Source: a virus
Strand: one strand, 5' to 3'
Length of the DNA: 53,047 nucleotides
IMG/VR virus record: IMGVR_UViG_3300021509_000001
Coordinates: 1-53,047 of that record
The position numbers were made by a program, and so were the translations under genes. The notes below the pieces were generated by a model, which was given only the letters and a program-made list of their open reading frames with translations, had not been told where the DNA came from and searched no databases. Each line of letters begins with the position of its first letter. The first letter of the stretch is position 1. Positions 7,800 to 14,659 of the stretch are shown piece by piece.

Positions 7800-8804
7800 A
7801 TGGCGCAGCCTACTAGCAGCCAAGTGCACGTGGACACCGCCCTGACGAACATCGCCATCGCCTACAAGCAGTCCGTGGACAAGCTGATCGCCGACAAGGT
7901 CTTCCCAGTCGTGCCGGTGTCCAAGCAGTCCGACAAGATCTTCAAGTTTGACAAGGACTATTGGATGCAGGTCAAGGCCGGCATCCGGGCGCCGGGCACC
8001 GAGTCCAAGGGCGGCGGCTTCGAGATCTCCTCCAGCCAGACCTACTTCTGTGACATCCACGCCTTCCACGTGGACCTCGCCGACGCGACTGTGAAGAACG
8101 CCGACATAGACGACCTCGAGCGCCAGGTCACGGAGTTCGTGATGTGGCAGCTCCTCCTCGAGCGCGAGGCGGACTGGGTCTCGAATTTCTTCGACGACAC
8201 CGGGAAGACTCCCGGGTCCGACTTCTGGACCGTGAAGACCCACGCTTCTTCGGGAGGGGACTATCTCCTGTGGACCAACGCCAGCTCCGACCCGGTCGAG
8301 GAGATCCTCGAACTCTGCGACGAGGTCGCCAAGAACACGGGCTTCCGTCCGAACATCTTGGTCCTTTCTCCGCCCGCGTTCCGGGCCCTGAAGATGCACT
8401 CCAAGATCCAGGCCCAGGTGGTCTACACGCCAACCGCCAAGACCGACGTCAAGGGCCTGGTGACGCCGGAAATGCTCGCCGAGCTGTTCGAGCTCGACAA
8501 GGTCCTCGTGGGCTACACCGCGCAGGCGACGCACGCCGAAGGGGCGGCCAGCTCCTCGTATTCCTTCGTGTTCGGGGACGACGCCCTCCTGGTGTACGCC
8601 CCGCCGAATCCGGGCCTTTTGATCCCGACCGGCGGCTACATCTTCGAGTGGACCGGGTACAACTCGGGCTACTCCGTGGCCGTGTCCTCGTTCTACATGG
8701 ACCACCTCAAGGCGACCCGGATCGAGGGCGAGATGGCGTACGACGCCAAGATCATGGCTCCGGACTTGGGAGTGTTCTTGAAGAACTGTGGATCCAAAAG
8801 CTGA
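7800..8804 (+). CDS. Major capsid protein (HK97 fold)
   Basis: 334 residues from ATG 7800 with a strong AAGGAGGTGAG site. Features of the HK97-fold class: an N-terminal segment after the start (VDTALTNIAIAYKQ), DKVFPVVPV, a mixed alpha/beta core, and a late beta stretch (FEWTGYNSGYSVAVSSF). The adjoining decoration, scaffold and connector genes support the call. It forms the head shell. No N-terminal scaffold region is fused, in keeping with a separate scaffold gene. Confidence 0.85.
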   Translation: MAQPTSSQVHVDTALTNIAIAYKQSVDKLIADKVFPVVPVSKQSDKIFKFDKDYWMQVKAGIRAPGTESKGGGFEISSSQTYFCDIHAFHVDLADATVKNADIDDLERQVTEFVMWQLLLEREADWVSNFFDDTGKTPGSDFWTVKTHASSGGDYLLWTNASSDPVEEILELCDEVAKNTGFRPNILVLSPPAFRALKMHSKIQAQVVYTPTAKTDVKGLVTPEMLAELFELDKVLVGYTAQATHAEGAASSSYSFVFGDDALLVYAPPNPGLLIPTGGYIFEWTGYNSGYSVAVSSFYMDHLKATRIEGEMAYDAKIMAPDLGVFLKNCGSKS

Positions 8805-8811
8805 TGACGCC

Positions 8812-8865
8812 ATGATAGGGGTCCATCTCAAGGACTGGGACATCGAGGTCGGTATCCAGGTATAA
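8812..8865 (+). CDS. 17-residue minigene related to the tail-fibre N-terminus
   Basis: ATG 8812 to TAA 8865 encodes MIGVHLKDWDIEVGIQV. Its core IGVHLKDW recurs at the start of the fibre protein at 26785 (AIGVHLKDWHIV). The DNA agrees at most positions with synonymous differences, which suggests an old partial copy rather than chance. No clear ribosome site is seen. The stop codon lies inside the TATAAT of the next promoter. Confidence 0.35.
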   Translation: MIGVHLKDWDIEVGIQV

Positions 8866-8866
8866 T
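8837..8866 (+). promoter_or_regulatory. Promoter with consensus TATAAT
   Basis: The -10 TATAAT at 8861-8866 is perfect. The -35 at 8837-8842 (GGGACA) keeps four of six consensus bases with an 18-base spacer. The start of transcription would be near 8873, inside the 5' arm of the following hairpin. Confidence 0.5.
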
Positions 8867-8907
8867 CCTCCAGGGCGGGACTGAACCGAAGAGTTCCGCC
8901 CTGGAGG
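8867..8907 (+). promoter_or_regulatory. 16-bp hairpin sequestering a ribosome site
   Basis: The 5' arm CCTCCAGGGCGGGACT (8867-8882) pairs with the 3' arm AGTTCCGCCCTGGAGG (8892-8907) with one G-T wobble and a 9-base loop. The 3' arm contains the GGAGG Shine-Dalgarno of the gene at 8915. No U-run follows, so it looks less like a terminator than a translation switch or a processing site between capsid and connector genes. Confidence 0.7.
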
Positions 8908-8914
8908 TGACAAC

Positions 8915-9331
8915 ATGAGGTACCGCTTCACGGTCAGAAAGACCGTAGGGAAGAAAACGTACGGACCGGGAGAAGAAGCCGACGTGGGCGAGATCCTTTC
9001 TGCGATGCCGCACCTGGCTTGGCGGGGCCACGTGGTGCCGGTGGAAGCCGCGAGTCCCGACTACTACGTCCTTTACAGGTCGCTGACCACCGGCGCTAAT
9101 TGGTACGTCGCCGGGCAGATACTCGACGCCGAGGACGTCGAGCCGGAATGGATCAAAGTGGGCTACGCGGGCCCTGTGTCGGAGAGGACCGTGATGAACG
9201 CCTATGCTTGCGAGCAAGAGAACTGCAACGCGGTGTTCGTCACCAAAGAGGCCCGCCAGAAGCACAAAGAGATCACCGGCCACAAGCGCAAGTACTCGCC
9301 GCGTCGGAGGAAAGCGAGGACGAAAGCATGA
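8915..9331 (+). CDS. Connector-region protein with C2H2-like zinc finger
   Basis: 138 residues from ATG 8915. Residues 1-90 are a beta-rich unassigned part. Residues about 95-120 hold Cys-x4-Cys-x12-His-x5-His in the setting YACEQENCNAVF...HKEITGH, close to a classical C2H2 finger, followed by a very basic tail (KRKYSPRRRKARTK). It may bind DNA or another head protein at the connector. Its ribosome site is buried in the hairpin 8867-8907. It overlaps the next gene by ATGA. Confidence 0.7.
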   Translation: MRYRFTVRKTVGKKTYGPGEEADVGEILSAMPHLAWRGHVVPVEAASPDYYVLYRSLTTGANWYVAGQILDAEDVEPEWIKVGYAGPVSERTVMNAYACEQENCNAVFVTKEARQKHKEITGHKRKYSPRRRKARTKA

Positions 9332-9714
9332 CCTGGACCTACGGGGGCAACCCGGCCGCTTCGGTGATCGACGCCATCCGGCTCGAGATAGGGGACACGA
9401 TAGAGGACGAGCAGCTCCTTCAAGACGAGGAGCTCGAGTACTTCTACGAAGAAGAAGGCTCGGTTCTCGGGGCGGCGGCCCGGGCTTGCGAGGCCATCGC
9501 GGCCAAGTTCGCCCGGGAGGCGGACCTGAAAGTCGGGGACCTCTCGCTCTCGGCCTCCCAAAAGGCCGAGCACTACAGGGAGAAAGCGAAAGCCCTGCGG
9601 GAACGCGCCCAGAAGAAAGGGTCCACGCTCGGGAAGCTGACGGCTTCCGCGATCAAGACTGACAAGTATTTCCTGAGGGACATGTTCAAGTATGACGGGA
9701 GGAGGACGGGATGA
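9328..9714 (+). CDS. Head-tail connector adaptor (gp6/gp15-like)
   Basis: 128 residues from ATG 9328. The pattern VIDAIRLEIGDTIEDEQLLQDEELEYFYEEEG, then Ala-rich helices and a C-terminal LRDMFKYDG, matches the small helical adaptor proteins that form the first ring below the portal. Position 3' of the capsid gene and before the stopper-like and tail-completion genes supports this. It is coupled to both neighbours by 4-base overlaps. Confidence 0.65.
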   Translation: MTWTYGGNPAASVIDAIRLEIGDTIEDEQLLQDEELEYFYEEEGSVLGAAARACEAIAAKFAREADLKVGDLSLSASQKAEHYREKAKALRERAQKKGSTLGKLTASAIKTDKYFLRDMFKYDGRRTG

Positions 9715-9965
9715 CGGAGATAATCATTTCGGTGATCGGATCCCTTATGGTCGCGCTCTACATAGCGCTTTTGCAGCAATTGTTCACCGTCAAGCGGGAG
9801 ATCACCAAAATGAGGTTCTGGTTGTTCGGGAACGGGAACCCGTCGGAACCGACCGGGCCTCTGTTCTTCAGGCTCCAAGAGCTGTCGGACCAATTGAAGG
9901 AACACTCGCGCAGGCTAGAAAGCATCGAGGAGGACCTTCGTGCCGCTCTCCCAAAGAGTCAATGA
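9711..9965 (+). CDS. Single-TM coiled-coil small protein
   Basis: 84 residues from ATG 9711. One strongly hydrophobic segment at residues 3-24 (IIISVIGSLMVALYIALLQQL) is followed by a charged helical coiled-coil tail. It resembles small holin-like or spanin-like phage proteins, but it sits in the connector cluster, far from the probable lysis genes at 28.8-29.6 kb. Translation is coupled to the adaptor gene. Role unknown. Confidence 0.6.
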   Translation: MTEIIISVIGSLMVALYIALLQQLFTVKREITKMRFWLFGNGNPSEPTGPLFFRLQELSDQLKEHSRRLESIEEDLRAALPKSQ

Positions 9966-10347
9966 AGCGCTTGACCACCTCAAGGTGCGGGTCGGGAAGG
10001 AGGTCACTTACAAGCGCTTCAAGGGCTACGAGTACGACCCGACCTCGGGGACGGTTCCCGCGTTCTGGGAAACTCCCACGTTCCGGGCGGTCGTGGGAGG
10101 GGTGTCGCACGACCTCATCGCGATCTCGGGGGGCCTCCTGACGTCGGGCGATAGGGCGATCTATTTCCCGAAGTCGGCCTTCACGAAGCAGGAGGGAGAA
10201 ACCTCTGATCCGCGGCCGGGGCCCGGCGATATCGTCGTCATCGATGGCGAGGAGTGGGGGACGGACCTCGGTGACGGCAAGGCCTTGTGGAACTTGGACC
10301 CGACGGGGACCATGTTCACGGTCTACCTGAGGAGAAGAAGTGGCTAG
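9940..10347 (+). CDS. Head-tail stopper-like protein
   Basis: 135 residues from GTG 9940, with GAGGAGGAC just upstream. Beta-rich, with TFRAVVGGVSHDLIAISGGLLTSGDRAIYFP, and a late motif PGDIVVIDGEEW as in head closure (stopper/SPP1 gp16-type) proteins. Order after the adaptor and before the HK97-gp10-like gene supports it. It overlaps both neighbours. Confidence 0.6.
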   Translation: MPLSQRVNEALDHLKVRVGKEVTYKRFKGYEYDPTSGTVPAFWETPTFRAVVGGVSHDLIAISGGLLTSGDRAIYFPKSAFTKQEGETSDPRPGPGDIVVIDGEEWGTDLGDGKALWNLDPTGTMFTVYLRRRSG

Positions 10348-10672
10348 GATCGTCTGGAATCCCGGATCCTTGCTCAGCGAAGTCAAGACCAAGGCCGCGC
10401 AGAAGATGTACCAGACGGTGACGGTCCTGGTTAACGAGGCCCGAAGGATCGTGCCTGTGAGGACGGGTTACCTTAGGAGCTCCTTGACGTGCGAGATCAC
10501 GGCGGACGGGAGGACGGGGTTCTACGGCAGTTTCCGGCCATGGGCTGGTGAGGAATCAGTTTCATACGCGATCCACGTCGAGTGCGGGACTCGCCGTATG
10601 TCTCCCAAGCCCTATCTCCGTCCGCCCCTCGAAACCAAACGGGAGGAGATCAAGCGAATATGGAGTGGTTAA
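10340..10672 (+). CDS. HK97 gp10-like neck/tail protein
   Basis: 110 residues from GTG 10340. The sequence VNEARRIVPVRTGYLRSSLTCEI, then YAIHVECGTRRMSPKPYLRPPLE, is the signature of HK97 gp10-like minor tail/neck proteins (RTGxLRxS and the Y..xxExGT...PxPFLRPA blocks). It acts in joining the tail to the head. Good family match. Confidence 0.8.
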   Translation: MARIVWNPGSLLSEVKTKAAQKMYQTVTVLVNEARRIVPVRTGYLRSSLTCEITADGRTGFYGSFRPWAGEESVSYAIHVECGTRRMSPKPYLRPPLETKREEIKRIWSG

Positions 10673-10863
10673 CTTTCAAGGTGATAGAACGGGAACCGGC
10701 TTTCCGAGGCCAGGTCTTCGTCAAGGGCCTGGCGGTCCGGGAGGACGAGATCTCGCTCCTGGAAGAGCTCGCCGAAGGGCGGGCCCGGCTCGTCCTGAAA
10801 GGTGGGAAGACGTTCGAGCTCGCTGACGAGTTCGACGAGGCGGTGAGGAAGCTGAATGGCTAG
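10660..10863 (+). CDS. Small hypothetical protein in neck cluster
   Basis: 67 residues from ATG 10660, with GGGAGGAG about 10 bases upstream. The start at 10582 is rejected because it would overlap the gp10-like gene heavily. Charged, alpha/beta, with no recognised family. It overlaps its neighbours on both sides, so it is co-translated with neck genes. Confidence 0.65.
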   Translation: MEWLTFKVIEREPAFRGQVFVKGLAVREDEISLLEELAEGRARLVLKGGKTFELADEFDEAVRKLNG

Positions 10864-11269
10864 CCTCGAGAAGGAACTGAAGGAAGCGATCTTCGACCTC
10901 CTGAAAAACGATCCCGACGTGTCGGCCATCGTGGGGACCAAGATCTTCGACACTCGGGTGCCTCCCGGCCCTTCGCCCCCTTGGGTGAGGTACTACATCG
11001 TGGCCGAGTCCGCGCTGAACGATTTCGCGGGCGCCTCTCCGGTGGGCTACCGGGTGCCGATCACGGTGGACTGCGCGGCCTCGGGCGAGGTCGCGACGGA
11101 CGCCGAGACTCTCGCCGAGCACGTTTTCGATGCGCTGGACGGGGCGTCGGGGACCACGGCCGACTTCTCTTGGAAGGCCAAGAGGACCGCGGTGAGGAAG
11201 ATCTACGATGACGGCGCGGGTGTGTGGATCGTGTCGGGGGATTATCTGTTCTTGGTCTCTCCAGTATGA
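10856..11269 (+). CDS. Tail completion/terminator protein (DUF3168-like)
   Basis: 137 residues from ATG 10856. LEKELKEAIFDLLKNDPDVSAIVGTKIFDTRVPPG...PWVRYYIV is typical of the small tail-terminator proteins that cap the tail tube and join it to the neck. It is the last gene of the neck cluster and lies just before the tail tube gene, as in many siphoviruses. Confidence 0.7.
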   Translation: MASLEKELKEAIFDLLKNDPDVSAIVGTKIFDTRVPPGPSPPWVRYYIVAESALNDFAGASPVGYRVPITVDCAASGEVATDAETLAEHVFDALDGASGTTADFSWKAKRTAVRKIYDDGAGVWIVSGDYLFLVSPV

Positions 11270-11296
11270 GGGCGATTTTAGGGATGCTGAAAATCC

Positions 11297-11325
11297 TTGA
11301 ACTGCTCCGCTCTTCTCAAGATAGT
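11297..11325 (+). promoter_or_regulatory. Promoter of tail tube gene
   Basis: TTGAAC at 11297-11302, 17 bases, GATAGT at 11320-11325. The predicted start is near 11332, at the base of the next hairpin. A separate promoter for the abundant tail tube protein is plausible. Confidence 0.45.
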
Positions 11326-11330
11326 CTAAC

Positions 11331-11346
11331 GAAGGCTTCGGCCTTC
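11331..11346 (+). promoter_or_regulatory. 5'-end stem-loop with UUCG tetraloop
   Basis: GAAGGC-TTCG-GCCTTC forms a 6-bp stem closed by the very stable C(UUCG)G loop. If transcription begins near 11332, the hairpin is at the extreme 5' end of the tail tube mRNA, where such structures slow 5'-end decay. GGAGGTG follows 16 bases later. It could instead be a weak terminator for the neck operon, but no U-run follows. Confidence 0.6.
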
Positions 11347-11372
11347 ATTACAAACTAGGAGGTGTTAGGAAA

Positions 11373-11789
11373 ATGGCAGAAATCTTCCGTGGTTTCGATG
11401 GCTACTGTATGGTAGGCGACAAAGTCATCGGGGGCCTGAACCACTGGACCATCACCATCACGGCCGAGACCCAGGAAGTGTCCGCGTTCAACCCGACCGC
11501 GGCCACGACCTGGGAGAAGCGGGCCCGGAAGTACGTCCCCGGCGCGATCGGCTGGACCGCCACGTTCGACGGCTTCTTCGACGCGACCGACGAGGGCCAG
11601 CAGGCGATCAAGGATGCCGTGGTGGAGGGCACCGAAGTTTCCCTGTACTTCCACCTCGACGGCGACCGTTACTACGCCGGAAAAGGGCTCCTCACCTCGG
11701 AGAACCCCGACGTGACCTGGGACGGCGTCGCGACCATAAGCTGGGACGTGCAGGGGACCGGTCCCCTCGAGAAGTACGGTTGGACGTGA
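11373..11789 (+). CDS. Major tail tube protein
   Basis: 138 residues from ATG 11373 with GGAGGTG about 11 bases upstream. The sequence MAEIFRGFDGYCMVGDKVIGGLNHWTITI...EVSAFN..., then TATFDGFFDATDEGQQAIKDA, has the beta-sandwich profile of siphovirus tail tube proteins. It polymerises around the tape measure. Position between the tail terminator and the tail chaperones is as expected, apart from the inserted sugar cassette. A terminator hairpin lies 69 bases downstream. Confidence 0.75.
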   Translation: MAEIFRGFDGYCMVGDKVIGGLNHWTITITAETQEVSAFNPTAATTWEKRARKYVPGAIGWTATFDGFFDATDEGQQAIKDAVVEGTEVSLYFHLDGDRYYAGKGLLTSENPDVTWDGVATISWDVQGTGPLEKYGWT

Positions 11790-11857
11790 CGGCGAGCTAG
11801 GGCTACAATAGGACCGGCAGACACCCTGGCCCACCCTGGCTTTCTGCCTCCTTTCCG

Positions 11858-11890
11858 GGCGCGGCTCCTTGCGGGCCGCGCCTCGTTTTC
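11858..11890 (+). terminator. Rho-independent terminator after tail tube gene
   Basis: GGCGCGGC (11858-11865) pairs with GCCGCGCC (11875-11882) with a 9-base loop, followed by TCGTTTTC. It isolates the tail tube mRNA from the sugar cassette, whose own promoter overlaps it. Confidence 0.6.
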
Positions 11891-11898
11891 CGTATAAT
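11869..11898 (+). promoter_or_regulatory. Promoter of sugar cassette (leaderless)
   Basis: TTGCGG at 11869-11874, 18 bases, perfect TATAAT at 11893-11898. The ATG at 11906 is 7 bases after the -10 box and no Shine-Dalgarno is present, so the mRNA would begin at or next to the start codon. Confidence 0.55.
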
Positions 11899-11905
11899 GG
11901 CCGAG

Positions 11906-13003
11906 ATGCTGGCGATACTGATGGGGACGCGTCCCGAAGTCATCAAGCTCGCCCCTGTGGTATGGGAACTCGAGCGGAGAGGAATCCCTCACGAGGTGTG
12001 GGCGGTCACCCAGCATTTCGAGCTCCTCGAGACCGCGCTGAAAGAGTTCCGGATCGAACCGGATTATCGGATCGAAGTTCCCCGTTCCGACTCTTCGCTT
12101 TTGAGCTTTTCGGAAGAGACCCTCGGCCGGCTCAAATTCCTGTTCAAGGCCCGCGGGCCGAGGGCGGTCATCGTGCAAGGCGATACCATCACGGCTTGGC
12201 TGGGAGCTTACGTCGCATTCCTCCGGAAGGTGCCCGTCTTCCACGTCGAGGCCGGGGTGAGGTCGCTTTGCCTGGCGGAGCCGTTTCCCGAGGAGGCCTT
12301 GCGCCGTTGGATAGACGAGGTCGCGGAAATCAAATTCTGCCCGACTAACCAGACCTGGATCAACCTATGGAACGAACATTTGGAGCACCACAGTTACCTC
12401 GTGGGGAACACGGGCATCGACGCCCTGAAGTGGGCGCTGGAAAAATCGGGTCCGGTTCCGGACAAACATCTGAAAATCGAGATCGATCTCCACCGGCGGG
12501 AACATTGGGGCAAGATCCCTTCCGTCATTCGGGCGTTGTCAGACCTGGCGCGGAACTTCCTGCGTTGGCGATTCTGTTTCGTGCTCCATCCTGCGGTGGC
12601 TTCCGATCTTCCTTCTTCGGCGCCTCCCAATTGCGAATTCCTCAAGCCGCTGTCCTACGCGAATTTCTGCCGGCTCCTCCGCGAAAGCCAGTTTTGCGTC
12701 ACGGACTCGGGAGGAGTCCAGGAGGAAGCCGCTTACCTCGGGATCCCGTGCCTCGTAGCTCGGGATCATTGCGATAGGCCGGAGTCGATAAACGAAGGGA
12801 TCGCGATCCAAGTCGGGAGCGACCCGGAAAACATCGCCAAGACCGCCGAAAAACTCATCAGGAACGAGGCGTGGAGGAAGAAGATGGCCAAGCCGTCCAA
12901 GGTCTTCGGGGACGGGACGGCGGCCAGGAAGATAGGCGAGATCCTGGAAGCGTGGGTGAAAGACTTCGAGAAAGGAGTGACGAAACGTGGAGAAAGTCGC
13001 TAA
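11906..13003 (+). CDS. UDP-N-acetylglucosamine 2-epimerase (WecB/MnaA family)
   Basis: 365 residues from ATG 11906; ATG 11897 overlaps the -10 box and is less likely. The family converts UDP-GlcNAc to UDP-ManNAc. Visible blocks in order: GTRPEVIKLAPV at the N-terminus, TQHFELL, VQGDTITAWLGA, VFHVEAGVRS, PFPEEALRR, VGNTGIDAL, HRREHWG, LHPA, and TDSGGVQEEAAYLGIPCLV with RPESINEG. The catalytic Asp (GDT), Glu (HVEAG), Glu (PEE) and His (HRRE) positions are kept. It heads a three-gene cassette with a glycosyltransferase. ManNAc-type sugars go into surface polysaccharide or protein glycans. Cargo inside a tail operon. Confidence 0.85.
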   Translation: MLAILMGTRPEVIKLAPVVWELERRGIPHEVWAVTQHFELLETALKEFRIEPDYRIEVPRSDSSLLSFSEETLGRLKFLFKARGPRAVIVQGDTITAWLGAYVAFLRKVPVFHVEAGVRSLCLAEPFPEEALRRWIDEVAEIKFCPTNQTWINLWNEHLEHHSYLVGNTGIDALKWALEKSGPVPDKHLKIEIDLHRREHWGKIPSVIRALSDLARNFLRWRFCFVLHPAVASDLPSSAPPNCEFLKPLSYANFCRLLRESQFCVTDSGGVQEEAAYLGIPCLVARDHCDRPESINEGIAIQVGSDPENIAKTAEKLIRNEAWRKKMAKPSKVFGDGTAARKIGEILEAWVKDFEKGVTKRGESR

Positions 13004-13190
13004 AGCGGGGCCGATCGTGCTTTTGCGCGAACAAACGACGGAAGGGGCGGTCCTCAATTTCATCGTCCTTTCGGGAGGGAGAGTCCTCCAAGTCTTTTCG
13101 CTCCGGGAGCGCCACCTGATCGGCCACCGGAGCGCGGTCGAGCTCCTCTCGGAGTTCGTGGAAGACTTGAAAGAAAAGGAGGGCATGTGA
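12987..13190 (+). CDS. Small hypothetical protein between epimerase and glycosyltransferase
   Basis: 67 residues from GTG 12987 after AAAGGAGTG. Mixed alpha/beta with a C-terminal charged helix (ELLSEFVEDLKEKEG). It overlaps the epimerase 3' end by 17 bases and the glycosyltransferase start by 4, so it is part of the same translational unit. No family recognised. Confidence 0.6.
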   Translation: MEKVAKAGPIVLLREQTTEGAVLNFIVLSGGRVLQVFSLRERHLIGHRSAVELLSEFVEDLKEKEGM

Positions 13191-14251
13191 GGATCTGCTT
13201 CGGCATTTCGACGTACTCCTCGCTCCTCGAGCCTCGGATGGGCTCGGAGCGGGCCGTGATGGGAGCGGCCAAGGCCCTCGCCAAACGAGGCCACAAAGTG
13301 GACATCGTGCCCCTCCTGCACGACGCTCCCAAGGAAGGATGCGACGTTTACCACTGGTGGAACGCGGGAGGCCCCAAGGGGCCTCTCCTCGCGTTCGCCC
13401 GCTTCGCCCACGAGCTGGGCAAGCCTTGCGTGTGCACTCCGATCTACTGGCCGCCCACGCCCGGGTTTTACCGGCTCCTGGTCGAATGGAACGGGGAAGA
13501 GAAGGCCCTGGAATTCCTGCGGACCGTGTCGGCTTGGAACTCGTCTCTGGCCAAGGCCGTGGCTGAAACGGACTTCATGTGCCCCAATTCGGAGCGGGAA
13601 GGCGATCTGGTCCGGGCTTTGGTCCGTTCCGCGGAGAGGGAACCCCCGCCCGGCGAATGGGTCCCCAACGCGGTCGATCTTGACGAAATCGAGTCGGTCG
13701 AGCCGGTCCCGTGGGAAGAGAGGAACCTGATCGCTTGCGTGGCCCGGCTGGAACCGGCGAAAGGCCAGCACCGTCTCGCTTCGGCGTTCGGGGAATTCAG
13801 GAAAAAGCACCCCGAAGCCGGCCTGGTCTTGGCGGGCGAGATGCAGGACGGCTACCTTTGCCGTTACAGGAAGGCGTTTTATCAAGAGGGGATCAACCTG
13901 CCCGGCTTGCTCAAGCCTCTGAAGGTGATGGCGCTTTTGGCCGAGTCGAGGGTCCATGCCATGCTGTCCATGCACGACACGCCGGGACTGTCGCACCTGG
14001 AAGCCGCCGCCCTCGGTTGCGGGCTGGTGGTCTCGCTTCCGGACTACGGGACTTTCCGGGAATACTGGCCCAGGGAATGGCTGGTGGAAGTCGACCCGCT
14101 CGACGAGGGCTCGGTCTACGAAGGGCTGGAGCGGGCTTGGAGAAAACCTCCGCCCGAAGAGATGGCGGCTTTCACGCGGGAACGGTACAATTACGGCGTG
14201 GTCGCGGAGAAACTTGAGAAGATATACGATCGGTTACTTGGAGGTGGGTAA
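13187..14251 (+). CDS. Family-4-type glycosyltransferase (GT-B fold)
   Basis: 354 residues from GTG 13187. The N-terminal domain begins RICFGISTYSSLLEPRMGSERAVMGAAKALAKRGH, as in GT4 enzymes that strip sugars from a nucleotide donor. The C-terminal domain has IACVARLEPAKGQHRLASAF and the donor-site EX7E-like region (HLEAAALGCGLVVS). It would transfer a sugar to a glycan or protein acceptor; donor and acceptor are not predictable, though the upstream epimerase suggests a ManNAc-derived donor. Its stop overlaps the start of the tail chaperone, so translation is coupled to virion genes. Confidence 0.8.
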   Translation: MRICFGISTYSSLLEPRMGSERAVMGAAKALAKRGHKVDIVPLLHDAPKEGCDVYHWWNAGGPKGPLLAFARFAHELGKPCVCTPIYWPPTPGFYRLLVEWNGEEKALEFLRTVSAWNSSLAKAVAETDFMCPNSEREGDLVRALVRSAEREPPPGEWVPNAVDLDEIESVEPVPWEERNLIACVARLEPAKGQHRLASAFGEFRKKHPEAGLVLAGEMQDGYLCRYRKAFYQEGINLPGLLKPLKVMALLAESRVHAMLSMHDTPGLSHLEAAALGCGLVVSLPDYGTFREYWPREWLVEVDPLDEGSVYEGLERAWRKPPPEEMAAFTRERYNYGVVAEKLEKIYDRLLGGG

Positions 14252-14643
14252 TGGCAGTGAAAGATCCTGAGGTAGCCGCCGCCCTGGAGCGGGCCCGGCA
14301 GACCTATAAAACATTCCAGGTCGGGGAGGCCCGGCTCAAGTTCGGCCGTTTGACGCTCGAAGATAACATCGCGATTAAGGAAGAGACCGGCTTCGACTTG
14401 TTCGGCGAGTCCCTCGCCGCAGGAGAGGCGGGAGCGCCGAACGTCGCCCTCCGGCTTTCGCCCCAGGTCCAGCTCGCCGTCCTTTTCCGTTCCCTCAAGC
14501 GGTGCTATCCCGACATCACGAAACAAGAAGTCTCGGAGCTGTCGACTCTGATGCCTCTGAATGACATCCTCCGCGTCATCGTCTGGGCGTTGACGGGGAC
14601 CGAGCCTCCGCCCCTGGAGGAGACGGAGGGAAAAGCAGGGTAG
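14251..14643 (+). CDS. Tail assembly chaperone (gpG-like)
   Basis: 130 residues from ATG 14251 after GGAGGTGGG. Its position directly before the tape measure, its mostly helical nature and the in-frame slippery heptamer near the 3' end identify it as the short form of the siphovirus tail assembly chaperone pair. It binds the tape measure before tube polymerisation. Confidence 0.75.
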   Translation: MAVKDPEVAAALERARQTYKTFQVGEARLKFGRLTLEDNIAIKEETGFDLFGESLAAGEAGAPNVALRLSPQVQLAVLFRSLKRCYPDITKQEVSELSTLMPLNDILRVIVWALTGTEPPPLEETEGKAG

Positions 14644-14659
14644 CGCCTCCTCGGAGGCG
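14628..14659 (+). promoter_or_regulatory. -1 programmed frameshift site GGGAAAA with downstream hairpin
   Basis: In the zero frame the bases read gaG GGA AAA, the X-XXY-YYZ arrangement, at 14628-14634, 7 bases before the stop. A 6-bp hairpin CGCCTC/GAGGCG with a 4-base loop (14644-14659) begins 9 bases later, the usual spacing for a stimulatory element. Slipping by -1 enters the open frame 14634-14894. Confidence 0.8.

Noticed and set aside
7170-8843. 557-residue minus-strand ORF opposite scaffold, decoration and capsid genes
   Set aside because: It covers three strong plus genes and has shadow composition.
12539-13996. 485-residue minus-strand ORF opposite the sugar cassette
   Set aside because: The epimerase and glycosyltransferase motifs are on the plus strand; no domain is seen in reverse.
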